Assembly (NCBI RefSeq): GCF_009208555.1
Contig: NZ_WFLI01000003.1
Span: 186,001-250,000 of the forward strand
Length of the DNA: 64,000 nt
DNA from: Janthinobacterium violaceinigrum
GTDB taxonomy: Bacteria; Pseudomonadota; Gammaproteobacteria; Burkholderiales; Burkholderiaceae_D
Direction of reading: 5' to 3'
Shown here: positions 53,776 through 63,006 of the stretch, one piece after another
How the letters are laid out: the number at the start of each line of letters is the position of its first letter
Numbering within the stretch: position 1 is the stretch's first letter
Position numbers and translations under genes: made by a program
The notes under the pieces: generated by a model
Told to the model about the DNA's origin: nothing
What the model saw: only the letters and a program-made list of their open reading frames with translations
Database searches by the model: none

Positions 53776-54750
53776 ATGCCAGCACAATTTCCCACTTCGC
53801 GCATGCGCCGCCTGCGCGCGACACCGCAACTGCGCGAGCTGTTCCGCGAAACCGAGATCAATCCGCGCGACCTGGTCCTGCCGATCTTCGTCGACGAAGG
53901 TTCCAGCGATTTCATCGACATCAAGTCCATGCCCGGCGTGCGCCGCATTCCCGAAGCGAAGCTGGCGCAGGAAGTGGAACGCTATGCGCGCGCCGGCCTG
54001 CGCTCCGTCATGACCTTCGGCATTTCGCACCACAAGGACAGCCACGGCACGGATACCCTGAACCCGGACGGCCTGGTGGCCCGCATGTCGCGTATCATCA
54101 AGGACGCCGTGCCGGAAATGGTGGTCATGTCCGACACCTGCTTCTGCGAATACACGGACCACGGCCATTGCGGCATCCTGCATGGCGACACGGTCGACAA
54201 TGACAGCACGGTGCTGAACCTGGGCAAGCAAGCCGTCATCGCGGCCCAGGCGGGCGCCGACATCATCGCCCCGTCGGCCGCCATGGATGGCCAGGTGGCG
54301 GCCATCCGCAGCGCGCTGGACGCGGCCGGCTTCCACGATACGCCCGTGATGGCGTATTCCACCAAATTCGCTTCCGGCCTGTACGGCCCGTTCCGCGACG
54401 CGGCCGGCAGCACCCTGAAGGGCGACCGCAAGACCTACCAGATGGACCCGATGAACCGCCGCGAAGCGGTGCGCGAATCCCTGATCGACGAAGCGGAAGG
54501 CGCCGACGCGCTGATGGTGAAACCGGCCGGCGCTTACCTGGACATCATCCGCGACCTGCGCGAAGCGACGCGCCTGCCGATCGGCGCCTACCAGGTCAGC
54601 GGCGAATACGCGATGATCAAGTTCGCCGCGCAGGCAGGCGCCATCGACGAGCGCCGCGTGGTGCAGGAAACCCTGGGCGCCATCAAGCGCGCAGGCGCGG
54701 ACATGATCTTCACGTATTTTGCGATGGATGTGCTGAACAATCCATACTGA
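53776..54750 (+). CDS. hemB: Delta-aminolevulinic acid dehydratase (porphobilinogen synthase)
   Basis: A 324-residue enzyme joining two 5-aminolevulinate molecules to porphobilinogen in haem synthesis. The zinc cysteines C122, C124 and C132 ([13 protein letters not shown]), catalytic K197 in AYSTKFAS, and Schiff-base K249 in [12 protein letters not shown] are all present. The cysteine set marks a zinc-type rather than magnesium-only enzyme. ATG 53776 has no strong ribosome site but gives the standard N-terminus [11 protein letters not shown] hairpin repeat follows at 54803. Confidence 0.97.
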   Translation: MPAQFPTSRMRRLRATPQLRELFRETEINPRDLVLPIFVDEGSSDFIDIKSMPGVRRIPEAKLAQEVERYARAGLRSVMTFGISHHKDSHGTDTLNPDGLVARMSRIIKDAVPEMVVMSDTCFCEYTDHGHCGILHGDTVDNDSTVLNLGKQAVIAAQAGADIIAPSAAMDGQVAAIRSALDAAGFHDTPVMAYSTKFASGLYGPFRDAAGSTLKGDRKTYQMDPMNRREAVRESLIDEAEGADALMVKPAGAYLDIIRDLREATRLPIGAYQVSGEYAMIKFAAQAGAIDERRVVQETLGAIKRAGADMIFTYFAMDVLNNPY

Positions 54751-54802
54751 GGCAAGTTGGCGGCGTACCGCTAGCAATCCTTCTTCAACCCAAAAGCAAA
54801 TT

Positions 54803-54833
54803 CCGGGGTCGGACCCTCAGGGGCCGACCCCGG
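54803..54833. repeat. Diverged GGGGTC hairpin element after hemB
   Basis: CCGGGGTCGGACCC (54803-54816) and GGGGCCGACCCCGG (54820-54833) form 14-base arms with one mismatch around a TCA loop. The stem resembles the elements at 12614 and 32122 with A/T to G/C changes. No T tract follows, so termination is uncertain. Confidence 0.75.
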
Positions 54834-54864
54834 TACCCGCTGTTGGGTCTACTCCGATTTCCCC

Positions 54865-56208
54865 ATGCCCCTGAAAATCTCCCGCATCCTGCACGCCGGC
54901 TATGTCTTCGAATGCGAAGGCACGGCCATCGCCTTCGACCCCATCGTCGAAAACCCGTTCAGCCGCAACTGCCACGCGTTTCCGCCCGTGCGCTTCGACC
55001 TGGACGCCGTGCGCCGGCTGCGCTGGGATGCCGTCTTCATCTCGCACTTCCACGACGACCACTGCTCGCTCGACAGTCTCGATACGCTCGACCGCGCCAC
55101 GCCCATCTACCTGTACTGCGTCTTCGACGAACTGTTCGCCATGCTGCGCGCGCTCGGCTTTACGCAGGTGGAGAAGCTGCATGTGGACGTGCCCGTGCGG
55201 GTGGGCGCCATCGAGGTGATTCCGCGCCGCGCGCTGGACGACGACGTCGATTCGCTGTTCCAGGTACGCGCCGCCGGCTTGAACGTGTTGAATGTCGTCG
55301 ATTCCTGGATCGGCCCCGAGACGCTCGAACAGCTGGCCGCGTTCGCGCCCTGGGATATGGTGCTGTGGCCGTTCCAGACCATGCGCGAGATCGCCGTCAT
55401 TGCGCCGTCGCAGGCGGCGCGCGGCCACGTCGATTTTCCGGACGACTGGGTGCCGCAGCTGCGCGCGCTCGCTCCCCGCTACCTCGTGCCCAGCTCCTGC
55501 CAGTTCGTGCAGGAAGACTGGTCCTGGTACAACCACGCGATGTTCCCCATCACCTACCGGCGCTTTGCCGAGGAAATGGGCGCCGCGCTGCCGGACGCGC
55601 ATATCTTCCAGCTCGACCCGTCCACGTCCGTGCTGCTCGATGCGCAGGGCTTGACGCCGGCCGCGCCGCTGCCCTGGGTCGTGCCCGTGGGCCCGCAGGA
55701 TGTGGATTTCGATTACCGGCCAGAGGCGCCGCCTCCCGCCACGGCGGACATCGCGCGGCGTTTCGCGCCCTTGAACGCAGCCGATGCCGCGTTGGTGCTC
55801 GATTTCTGCAGCAACGGCTTGCTCGAACGCTACCGCGACATGGAGCTGTCCGACGACAGCTATTTCCAGGCGCCGCGGCTGTGGCGCCTGTCGCTGTACG
55901 GCCATGACGGCGCGGCCACCGTCCTGCATTACCGCACGCACGGCGACTTGATCGACCTCGTGCCCGCCACGGACGAGGCGCCGGGCTGGACGACGGAAGT
56001 GCCGCTGGTGAAATGCCATGCGGCGCTGGTGCTGGGCGAATCGCTGACGTCGATGTACATGCGCATCAACGATGGCGATTTCGACGGGGCCACGCAGGCT
56101 GCATTAAGCGAGGCCGACATCGTCGACGACCCCTTGATCCGCTGCCTGTTCAACGACGCCATCGGCGCCTACCAGGCGGCGCAGCTCAAGCGCTTGCTGG
56201 CCCGCTGA
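54865..56208 (+). CDS. Metallo-beta-lactamase-fold hydrolase
   Basis: A 447-residue protein. HFHDDH at 61-66 supplies the HxHxDH metal ligands (H61, H63, D65, H66). Later aspartates and histidines in NVVDSW, LVPSSCQF and WYNHAMFP complete an MBL-type core to about residue 270. The C-terminal 170 residues (from the RPEAPPPATADI region) are an extra domain I do not recognise. It may be an UlaG-like lactonase or phosphodiesterase, but the substrate is unknown. Followed closely by msrA. Confidence 0.8.
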   Translation: MPLKISRILHAGYVFECEGTAIAFDPIVENPFSRNCHAFPPVRFDLDAVRRLRWDAVFISHFHDDHCSLDSLDTLDRATPIYLYCVFDELFAMLRALGFTQVEKLHVDVPVRVGAIEVIPRRALDDDVDSLFQVRAAGLNVLNVVDSWIGPETLEQLAAFAPWDMVLWPFQTMREIAVIAPSQAARGHVDFPDDWVPQLRALAPRYLVPSSCQFVQEDWSWYNHAMFPITYRRFAEEMGAALPDAHIFQLDPSTSVLLDAQGLTPAAPLPWVVPVGPQDVDFDYRPEAPPPATADIARRFAPLNAADAALVLDFCSNGLLERYRDMELSDDSYFQAPRLWRLSLYGHDGAATVLHYRTHGDLIDLVPATDEAPGWTTEVPLVKCHAALVLGESLTSMYMRINDGDFDGATQAALSEADIVDDPLIRCLFNDAIGAYQAAQLKRLLAR

Positions 56209-56269
56209 AGAAAATCGCGCGACAGGGTAAGATGAACGATTCCGTATCTCAGATCAAGGAATGATCAAC

Positions 56270-56779
56270 ATGACACAAAACAACGAAATCGCGATCCTGG
56301 CCGGCGGCTGCTTCTGGGGCGTGCAAGACTTGCTGCGCCGCTATCCGGGCGTGATCGCCACGCGCGTGGGCTACAGCGGCGGCGACGTGGCCAACGCCAC
56401 CTACCGCAACCATGGCACGCACGCGGAAGCGATTGAAATCATTATCGACCCGAACACCATCAGCTACCGCAAGATCCTGGAGTTTTTCTTCCAGATCCAC
56501 GACCCCAGCACGGAAAACCGCCAGGGCAACGACCGCGGCACCAGCTACCGCTCGGCCATCTATTACACGAGCGAAGCGCAACGGCTGGTGGCCGAGGACA
56601 CCATCCGCGACGTCGACGCCTCCGGCCTGTGGCCAGGCAAGGTGGTGACGGAAGTGGCGCCGGCCGGCCCATTTTGGGAAGCGGAACCGGAGCACCAGGA
56701 CTATCTGCAGCGCTTGCCGCACGGCTATACCTGCCACTACATCCGGCCGGACTGGGTCTTGCCGCAGCGGCAGCAATAA
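56270..56779 (+). CDS. msrA: Peptide methionine (S)-S-oxide reductase
   Basis: A 169-residue enzyme that reduces oxidised methionine with thioredoxin. The active-site [11 protein letters not shown] (C14) and [12 protein letters not shown] segment are typical. A single additional cysteine near the end (YTCHYIRPD) could be a resolving residue. ATG 56270 is preferred because AAGGA (56256-56260) lies 9 bases upstream, while the ATG at 56261 touches it. Same direction as the MBL-fold gene 61 bases before. Confidence 0.95.
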   Translation: MTQNNEIAILAGGCFWGVQDLLRRYPGVIATRVGYSGGDVANATYRNHGTHAEAIEIIIDPNTISYRKILEFFFQIHDPSTENRQGNDRGTSYRSAIYYTSEAQRLVAEDTIRDVDASGLWPGKVVTEVAPAGPFWEAEPEHQDYLQRLPHGYTCHYIRPDWVLPQRQQ

Positions 56780-56803
56780 GACCTGGCGGGCAGGGGAGGC
56801 GGC

Positions 56804-57622
56804 ATGCGCTATTGGCAGGTGGAACGGCGGCAGGCGGAAGGGCAGCTGGATCTGGGACGCGCCCTCGATCTGGTGGCTGCCATCGGCCATGCGGACGTCA
56901 ATGCCATGGCGGGCGCCATCCTGAAAACGGCCAGCACGGCCGCGCCCATCGCCCAGTGCACGATCTTTGCCTATGAATTCGGCAACCGGCCCCGCACGGT
57001 GGCCGTGGCCGACCGGCGCGGCGGGCGGTTCTTGCAGGATATCGCGGACAGCTACGCGCGCCATTACTATGCGCTCGACGGCAACCAGAGCATCATCGCG
57101 CCCTCTGCGCGGCCCAGGCGCGACCCCGCCATCGTGCTGCACCAGCAAGCCAGCGACGAGATCCGCCACCCCGGCTACCGCGCCGCCTGCTACCAGAGGC
57201 CGAATGTGTCGGACCGGCTGGCCCTGCTGGTGCAGCCGGCCAGCGATATCTGGCTGTCTGTCAATTTCTACCGCGACAGCAGCCAGGGCCAGTTCCAGCC
57301 CGGCGAAATTGCCGCCATCGAAACCCTGTCGCCGCTGCTCGCGTATGCGGCCAGACACCACTACAGCCTGAACGGCCAGCCCCCGCAAGGCGTCTCGCCC
57401 ATGATGCTGGCCCGGTTGCGCCAGCACGGTCCGCAACTGAGCAAGCGCGAGCTCGACGTGCTGCGCGGCGTGCTCGAGGGACTGACGGCCGTGGAGATTG
57501 CCGACACCATGGGCGTCCAGCCATCGAGCGTCACCACGTATCAGAAGCGCGCCTATAAACGCCTGGGTATTTCCAGCCAGCGACAATTGTTTGCGCTATG
57601 TCTAGGGCCGCGAGCAATATAA
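56804..57622 (+). CDS. LuxR-family regulator with N-terminal sensor-like domain
   Basis: A 272-residue protein. The C-terminal LuxR HTH (about 205-265) reads LSKRELDVLRGVLEGLTAVE then IADTMGVQPSSVTTYQKRAYKRL. The N-terminal 190 residues look like a GAF-type or divergent ligand domain and lack the W-Y-D pattern of classical acyl-homoserine-lactone receptors. No luxI synthase is seen in the window. It may control the DUF1842 gene or the aromatic operon downstream, which is inference. Confidence 0.87.
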   Translation: MRYWQVERRQAEGQLDLGRALDLVAAIGHADVNAMAGAILKTASTAAPIAQCTIFAYEFGNRPRTVAVADRRGGRFLQDIADSYARHYYALDGNQSIIAPSARPRRDPAIVLHQQASDEIRHPGYRAACYQRPNVSDRLALLVQPASDIWLSVNFYRDSSQGQFQPGEIAAIETLSPLLAYAARHHYSLNGQPPQGVSPMMLARLRQHGPQLSKRELDVLRGVLEGLTAVEIADTMGVQPSSVTTYQKRAYKRLGISSQRQLFALCLGPRAI

Positions 57623-57691
57623 ATGCTAGCTGACCCCACCCAGGGGGCACAGCATAAAATTGCTGAAATTCAAGGCAATAATGTGAGCATA

Positions 57692-57721
57692 TTGACACGA
57701 AAATAGCGGCTATGCTATCTG
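57692..57721 (+). promoter_or_regulatory. Candidate promoter upstream of DUF1842 gene
   Basis: Consensus -35 TTGACA (57692-57697), then 18 bases and TATCTG (57716-57721). The -10 is weak; TATGCT at 57711 has too short a spacer. Leader of about 110 bases before the GTG start. Confidence 0.45.
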
Positions 57722-57838
57722 CAGAGTGTCGATGCGCCGATGCATGGCCGCCATCGGCAAGGCTGATAGCCAATGCCTGTCGCGTCCCGCGATCTCCGTT
57801 GTCCATGGCTCATAAATCATTCCAAGAAGGAGTAGATT

Positions 57839-58237
57839 GTGTCCACATCTGAATTGAATGCGGTAGAACACGTGTATCTGACGGCCGGCAATCTCGGCTT
57901 GCCTGGCGCACCAATCCTGAATCTGGCCCTGTTTTACAATCCCGACGACGGTACCGTCAGCGGCGAAGCGCTGATTACGCAATCGATCGCGCCACCGCAC
58001 GGCCGCGTGGTGATCCGTCCCGTCAGCGGCCCCGTGCACGGCCTGGGCTTGGGCAAGGCCACGCGCGTATTCAGCCTGAGCGGCGAATATGTCGTGTCCG
58101 CGACGCCACCTGCCATTGGCAGCTACCTGGCCAAGTTTGAAGCTACCTTTGTCACCGACAACAACTGGAGCGGTCACGGCTCCTTCAGCTACGACCAACA
58201 GAAGGTCGATAACGTGCCGATCAAGAAACGCGGCTAA
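57839..58237 (+). CDS. DUF1842 protein
   Basis: A 132-residue protein with no signal peptide. Beta-rich pattern LNLALFYNPDDGTVSGEALITQSIAPPHGRVVIRPVSG resembles DUF1842 (PF08896-type) proteins, whose function is unknown. The start is GTG with AAGGAG at 57827-57832. It has its own promoter and a strong terminator, so it is probably a single-gene transcript expressed at some level. The LuxR-type gene 217 bases upstream may regulate it. Confidence 0.7.
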   Translation: MSTSELNAVEHVYLTAGNLGLPGAPILNLALFYNPDDGTVSGEALITQSIAPPHGRVVIRPVSGPVHGLGLGKATRVFSLSGEYVVSATPPAIGSYLAKFEATFVTDNNWSGHGSFSYDQQKVDNVPIKKRG

Positions 58238-58266
58238 GCTTGCCCGCTGACGGCAGCCTGCCTGGG

Positions 58267-58300
58267 CGGCGGCGCTCTTTCCGGGAGCGCCGCCGTTTTT
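58267..58300 (+). terminator. Rho-independent terminator after DUF1842 gene
   Basis: Perfect 11-base arms CGGCGGCGCTC (58267-58277) and GAGCGCCGCCG (58285-58295) with a 7-base loop, then TTTTT (58296-58300). It separates the DUF1842 gene from the aromatic operon. Confidence 0.92.
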
Positions 58301-58443
58301 GCGTCTGCTGCCTAGTTCTTCCGGCCGGCGTTTGTCCTCAAAATGGGGACAGCCGTCGGCGTAGTCGTCTGCATACTGTGTCTCAAGCCGGAGCATCCGG
58401 CCACTCTCACCCAATAAAATCAACAAGGGGAGAGCGACACCTT

Positions 58444-59811
58444 ATGGAGACCAGCATGACCATCGCCCAAGCGGCCAGCCCCGCCACGTCCGCCACCACG
58501 GCGCCCGTCCCCGACGCTGCCACCTTGCAACTGGAACAGCAGGTGATGCGCAAGGTTTCGCGCCATCTGCTGGGATTTTTGTTCCTGCTGTTCGTGTTTT
58601 CCTTTCTGGACCGCATCAATATCGGCTTTGCCGGCCTGACCATGATGCAAGACCTGGGCCTGTCCGGCACCCAGTTTGGTTTTGCCACCACCCTGTTCTA
58701 CATCGCCTACATCGCTTGCAGCATTCCCAGCAACATCGTGCTGGCCCGTATCGGCGCCCGTAAATGGATAGGCTCCATGATGATCGCCTGGGGCCTGGCC
58801 TCGACGGCGACCCTGTTTGCCAGCGGCCCGGCCAGCCTGTATGCGCTGCGCTTTCTGGTGGGCGTGACGGAGGCGGGCTTCCTGCCCGGCATGCTGCTAT
58901 ACCTGACGTACTGGTTTCCCAGCGCCTACCGGGCGCGGGCCAATGCCCTGTTCATGATCGCCATGCCGGTGACGGCCGCCATCGGTTCGGCCCTGTCGGG
59001 CCTGATCCTGGGCCTGGACGGCCACTGGGGCTTGAAGGGCTGGCAATGGCTGTTCTTGCTCGAAGGCATGCCTTCCGTTCTGCTGGGCCTGGCCGTGTAC
59101 GGCTACCTGGACGATTCGCCCGCCAAGGCCAGCTGGCTGGGCAAGCTGGAACGGCAAGTGCTGGCGCGCATGCTGGCGGCCGAGCAAAAAACCGTGGCGC
59201 CCCGGCAAAATACCTCGGTGCTGGCGGAAATGTGCTCGCCCACCGTATTGAAATTCGGCGTCGCCTACTTTTGCCTGGTGAATACCCTGGCGATGGTGGC
59301 CGTGTGGACGCCATTGATCGTGAAAAGTTTCAGCGGCGACGCCAGCAATACGAAAATCGGTTTATTGGCCGCCATCCCCCAAGTGTGCACCGTCATCGGC
59401 ATGATTGCCTGGGGCCGCCGCTCGGACCGCTTGCAGGAACGCCGCTGGCACATCGTCTGGCCCATGCTGCTGTCGGCGCTTGGCTGGCTGCTCACCGCGT
59501 ATGCGGGCAATCCCGTCGTGCAACTGCTGGGCGTGTGCATGGCCTCGACGGGCGCCTACACGGCCATGTCCGTCTTCTGGACGACGCCGGACCGGGCCCT
59601 GAGCCTGGGCGCGCGCGCCATCGGCATCGCCGTCATCAATGCCACGGGCAATATCGGCTCGGCCCTGAATCCCGTCGTCGTGGGCTGGCTGAAGGATTTC
59701 ACGCACAGCTTTGCCACGGGTTTGCTGTACGCCAGCGTGCTGCTGGTGGCCGGTGCGGCCATCGTGCTGACCCTGCCCATCGCGCGCAGTGCCGGCAAAG
59801 AACAATCTTGA
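58444..59811 (+). CDS. MFS transporter, anion:cation symporter family
   Basis: A 455-residue transporter with twelve helices. The stretch FVFSFLDRINIGFAGLTMMQDLGLSGTQFGF and RFLVGVTEAGFLPGMLLYLTYWFP are typical of the ACS family, which includes porters for aromatic acids and hexuronates. As the first gene of the operon with an aromatic hydroxylase and hmgA, it probably imports the hydroxyphenylacetate-type substrate (MhaC-like role; inference). ATG 58444 with GGGGAGAG upstream; a second ATG four codons in is possible. Confidence 0.88.
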   Translation: METSMTIAQAASPATSATTAPVPDAATLQLEQQVMRKVSRHLLGFLFLLFVFSFLDRINIGFAGLTMMQDLGLSGTQFGFATTLFYIAYIACSIPSNIVLARIGARKWIGSMMIAWGLASTATLFASGPASLYALRFLVGVTEAGFLPGMLLYLTYWFPSAYRARANALFMIAMPVTAAIGSALSGLILGLDGHWGLKGWQWLFLLEGMPSVLLGLAVYGYLDDSPAKASWLGKLERQVLARMLAAEQKTVAPRQNTSVLAEMCSPTVLKFGVAYFCLVNTLAMVAVWTPLIVKSFSGDASNTKIGLLAAIPQVCTVIGMIAWGRRSDRLQERRWHIVWPMLLSALGWLLTAYAGNPVVQLLGVCMASTGAYTAMSVFWTTPDRALSLGARAIGIAVINATGNIGSALNPVVVGWLKDFTHSFATGLLYASVLLVAGAAIVLTLPIARSAGKEQS

Positions 59812-59824
59812 AGAGGACACCATC

Positions 59825-61504
59825 ATGAGCGACACGTTTCACCCTTACCCCCATGTGCCGAAGGTGTATCCGCCAGGCAAACCGGCCGGCGCAGGCACGC
59901 AGCACGTGCCCGTCCTGATCGTGGGCGGCGGCCCCGTGGGCCTGGCCACGGCCCTGGGCCTGGCCCGCCACGGCGTGCGCAGCGTGCTGATCGAGGCGGA
60001 CGACGGCGTCTGCACGGGCAGCCGCGCCATCTGCATCTCGCGGCGCAGCCTGGAAATCATCGAACGCCTGGGCGCGCTCGACGGTTTCCTGTCCAAGGGC
60101 TTGCCGTGGGCGGGCGGGCGCAGCTTTTACCGCGAGGAAGAAGTGCTGCACTTCACGATGCCGCAGGACGCGAACCAGAAGCTGCCGCCCATGGTCAACC
60201 TGGCGCAATACCATATCGAGCAATTCCTGCTCGACGCGGCCGAACGCCAGCCCGGACTGATCGATATCCGCTGGCAGACGCGGGTCACCGGCGTGCAGCA
60301 GCGCGCCGACGGCGCCACCGTCACCGTGGCGACGCCGCACGAGACCTACAATATCGACACGGACTGGCTGGTGGCGGCCGATGGGGGGCGCAGCGTGGTG
60401 CGCGAGGCGCTGGGTCTGAAACTGCAGGGCACCAGCTATGAAGGCCGCTATGTGATCGTCGACATCCACCTGAAAAGCAGCCGTCCCACGGAGCGCCTCG
60501 CGTATTTCGACCCGCCGTCGAATCCCGGCTCGACCGTGCTGGTGCACAAGCAGCCCGACGATATCTGGCGCATCGATTACCAGTTGCGCGACGACGAGGA
60601 TGCGCAGGCGGCCGTGCTGCTGGAAAACGTGGCGCCCCGCGTGGACAGCCTGCTGGCCATGATGGGGGAAACGGCGCCGTGGCATCCCGTGTGGATCACC
60701 ATCTATAAAGCCAACGCCCTGACCCTGGACAGATACCGGCACGGTTGCGTGCTGTTCGCGGGCGATGCGGCCCACCTGGTGCCCATCTTCGGCGTGCGCG
60801 GAGCGAACTCGGGCATCGACGATGCGGACAACCTGGCCTGGAAACTCGCCTACGTGGTCAAGGGCCAGGCGCCCCATGCCTTGCTGGACAGTTATTCGGA
60901 CGAGCGCGTGTACGCCGCCCGTGAAAACCTGCGCCACGGCACGAAAAGCACGGAATTCATGGCGCCGCCCACGTTCGCCTTCGATCTCATGCGCACGGCC
61001 GTGCTGGGCCTGGCAAGCAAGCATGCGCACGTGCGCTCGCTGATCAACCCGCGCCAGACGAGCGCCATCGCGTATGCGCAGTCGGCCCTGAATGCGCCGG
61101 ACCTTGACACGTTTGCCGCCGGCCCCGCGCCGGGCACGGTCTTGCCCGAATGTCCGCTGGCGCTGCTGCACGACGGCGCGCAAAAAGCGGGGTATATTAC
61201 CGGTCTGGTGACACGCGCGGATGGCCATTTCACGGGACTGTACTTCAGCGAGGATGGGTCTGTACCATCCGCACTGGCGGCGCTGGGCGACACCTTGCCG
61301 CTGGCGACCGTGGCGATTTGCCGCAGCGGGGCGCAAGAGTGCGCCTGGGACCACACGGCGCAGGTATTCTCGCTGTTTGACGCGCAGCCCGGCACGTTTT
61401 ACCTCGTGCGTCCGGACGGCCACATGCTGGGACGCTGGCGGCAGGTGCGGGCAGGGCAGGTGGCGGCGGCACTGGCGGCGGCCGGCATCGTCGAATACAA
61501 GTAA
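59825..61504 (+). CDS. FAD-dependent aromatic hydroxylase, MhaA-like
   Basis: A 559-residue flavin monooxygenase of the PheA/TfdB class. FAD motif VLIVGGGPVGLATALGLARHG, the DG fingerprint WLVAADGGRSVVREALGL, and the late GCVLFAGDAAHLVPIFGVRGANSGIDDADNLAWKL with the conserved GD are all intact. A thioredoxin-like C-terminal domain follows. Followed by a 61-residue DUF2783 protein and hmgA, this matches the two-component 3-hydroxyphenylacetate 6-hydroxylase (MhaA/MhaB) of Pseudomonas putida U, which makes homogentisate. Substrate is therefore likely a 3-hydroxyphenylacetate; not proved by sequence. ATG 59825 with AGAGGA upstream. Confidence 0.87.
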   Translation: MSDTFHPYPHVPKVYPPGKPAGAGTQHVPVLIVGGGPVGLATALGLARHGVRSVLIEADDGVCTGSRAICISRRSLEIIERLGALDGFLSKGLPWAGGRSFYREEEVLHFTMPQDANQKLPPMVNLAQYHIEQFLLDAAERQPGLIDIRWQTRVTGVQQRADGATVTVATPHETYNIDTDWLVAADGGRSVVREALGLKLQGTSYEGRYVIVDIHLKSSRPTERLAYFDPPSNPGSTVLVHKQPDDIWRIDYQLRDDEDAQAAVLLENVAPRVDSLLAMMGETAPWHPVWITIYKANALTLDRYRHGCVLFAGDAAHLVPIFGVRGANSGIDDADNLAWKLAYVVKGQAPHALLDSYSDERVYAARENLRHGTKSTEFMAPPTFAFDLMRTAVLGLASKHAHVRSLINPRQTSAIAYAQSALNAPDLDTFAAGPAPGTVLPECPLALLHDGAQKAGYITGLVTRADGHFTGLYFSEDGSVPSALAALGDTLPLATVAICRSGAQECAWDHTAQVFSLFDAQPGTFYLVRPDGHMLGRWRQVRAGQVAAALAAAGIVEYK

Positions 61505-61516
61505 CAAGGAGACAAT

Positions 61517-61702
61517 ATGACCGACATCGAACTGGATAATCTGTACACGGAGCTGTGCCACACCATGGGCGGCCTGGGCGAGCAGCGCTCGCCCTTGTTC
61601 CTGGCCCGTTTCGCCTTGCTGGCCATGGGGGCCATCGGCAAGGCCGACGTGGTGCACGGTTTGCTGCGCGACGCGGCCGACGGGCTGGCGGAGCCGGCAT
61701 GA
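61517..61702 (+). CDS. DUF2783 protein, candidate MhaB-type coupling protein
   Basis: A 61-residue helical protein ([20 protein letters not shown], then [15 protein letters not shown]) of the DUF2783 family. AAGGAGA precedes the ATG, and its stop overlaps the hmgA start (ATGA). Its place directly between the flavin hydroxylase and hmgA fits the small coupling protein MhaB, needed for productive hydroxylation in P. putida U. The match in size and place is seen; the role is inference. Confidence 0.82.
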   Translation: MTDIELDNLYTELCHTMGGLGEQRSPLFLARFALLAMGAIGKADVVHGLLRDAADGLAEPA

Positions 61703-63003
61703 TAGGCGCCGGCTACCAAAGCGGCTTCGGCAACGAATTTGCCACGGAAGCCGTGCCCGGCGCCTTGCCGCACGGGCAAAATTCGCCGCAGCAGGTGCCC
61801 CTGGGCCTGTACGCGGAGCAATTGTCGGGCACGGCCTTTACGGCGCCGCGCGCGCAGAACCGGCGCTCGTGGCTGTACCGCATCCGTCCCGCCAGCCAGC
61901 ACCCGCCATTCACCGTGCTGCACAATACGCGCATCGTCAGCGATTTCCACGCCATGCCGCCTACGCCGCCGAACCAGCTGCGCTGGGACCCGCTGCCGCT
62001 GCCCGACGGCACCGCGCCGGTGGACTTCATCGACGGCTGGCAGACGATGGCCGGCAATGGCAGTGCCGAAGCGATGAGCGGCTGCGCCATCCACGTGTAT
62101 GCGGCCAACCGTTCCATGCAGCGCTTCTTTTACTCGGCCGATGGCGAATTGCTGGTCGTGCCGCAGGAAGGCCGGCTGGCGATTGCCACGGAACTGGGCC
62201 TGATCGAACTGGAACCGCAGGAAATCGCCGTGATTCCCCGCGGCGTGCGCTTCCGCGTGACCCTGCCGGACGGGCAGGCGCGCGGCTATGTGTGCGAAAA
62301 CTTCGGCACGGCCTTCCGCCTGCCCGACATGGGACCCATCGGCTCGAACGGCCTGGCGAACGCCCGCGATTTCCTCACGCCGCACGCGGCCTATGAAGAC
62401 ATCGATGGCGAGTGCGAACTGGTGGCCAAGTTCGGCGGCCATCTGTGGCGCACGACCCTGGACCATTCGCCGCTGGACGTGGTGGCCTGGCATGGCAATT
62501 ATGCACCGTATAAATACGATCTGCGCCGCTTCAACACCATCGGCTCGATCAGCTACGACCACCCGGACCCGTCGATCTTCCTCGTGCTGCAGGCGCCCAG
62601 CGAAAATCCGCTGCTGGGCGCCATCGACTTCGCCATCTTCCCGCCCCGCTGGCTGGCCGCCGAACACACGTTCCGGCCGCCCTGGTTCCATCGCAACGTG
62701 GCCAGCGAATTCATGGGACTGATCCACGGCGTGTACGACGCCAAGGCGGCCGGCTTCGTGCCGGGCGGCGCCAGCCTGCATAACTGCATGTCCGGCCACG
62801 GCCCCGATGCGCAGACGTTCGAAAAAGCCTCGCACAGCGACACGTCCGCGCCCGTGAAAGTGGGCGACACCATGGCCTTCATGTTCGAGACGCGCACCAT
62901 CCTCAAGCCCACGCCGTTCGCCTTGAACAGCGAATTGCTGCAACAGGATTACTACACGTGCTGGCAGGGCTTGCGCAAGCATTTCGACCCGGACCAGGGA
63001 TGA
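61699..63003 (+). CDS. hmgA: Homogentisate 1,2-dioxygenase
   Basis: A 434-residue ring-cleaving iron dioxygenase that turns homogentisate into maleylacetoacetate. Seen are the N-terminal [29 protein letters not shown], and the C-terminal iron-binding part [18 protein letters not shown] with the nearby [25 protein letters not shown], which supplies the family histidines and glutamate. Length is normal. ATG 61699 overlaps the DUF2783 stop. No fumarylacetoacetase gene follows in the window. Confidence 0.95.
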   Translation: MIGAGYQSGFGNEFATEAVPGALPHGQNSPQQVPLGLYAEQLSGTAFTAPRAQNRRSWLYRIRPASQHPPFTVLHNTRIVSDFHAMPPTPPNQLRWDPLPLPDGTAPVDFIDGWQTMAGNGSAEAMSGCAIHVYAANRSMQRFFYSADGELLVVPQEGRLAIATELGLIELEPQEIAVIPRGVRFRVTLPDGQARGYVCENFGTAFRLPDMGPIGSNGLANARDFLTPHAAYEDIDGECELVAKFGGHLWRTTLDHSPLDVVAWHGNYAPYKYDLRRFNTIGSISYDHPDPSIFLVLQAPSENPLLGAIDFAIFPPRWLAAEHTFRPPWFHRNVASEFMGLIHGVYDAKAAGFVPGGASLHNCMSGHGPDAQTFEKASHSDTSAPVKVGDTMAFMFETRTILKPTPFALNSELLQQDYYTCWQGLRKHFDPDQG

Positions 63004-63006
63004 TCG

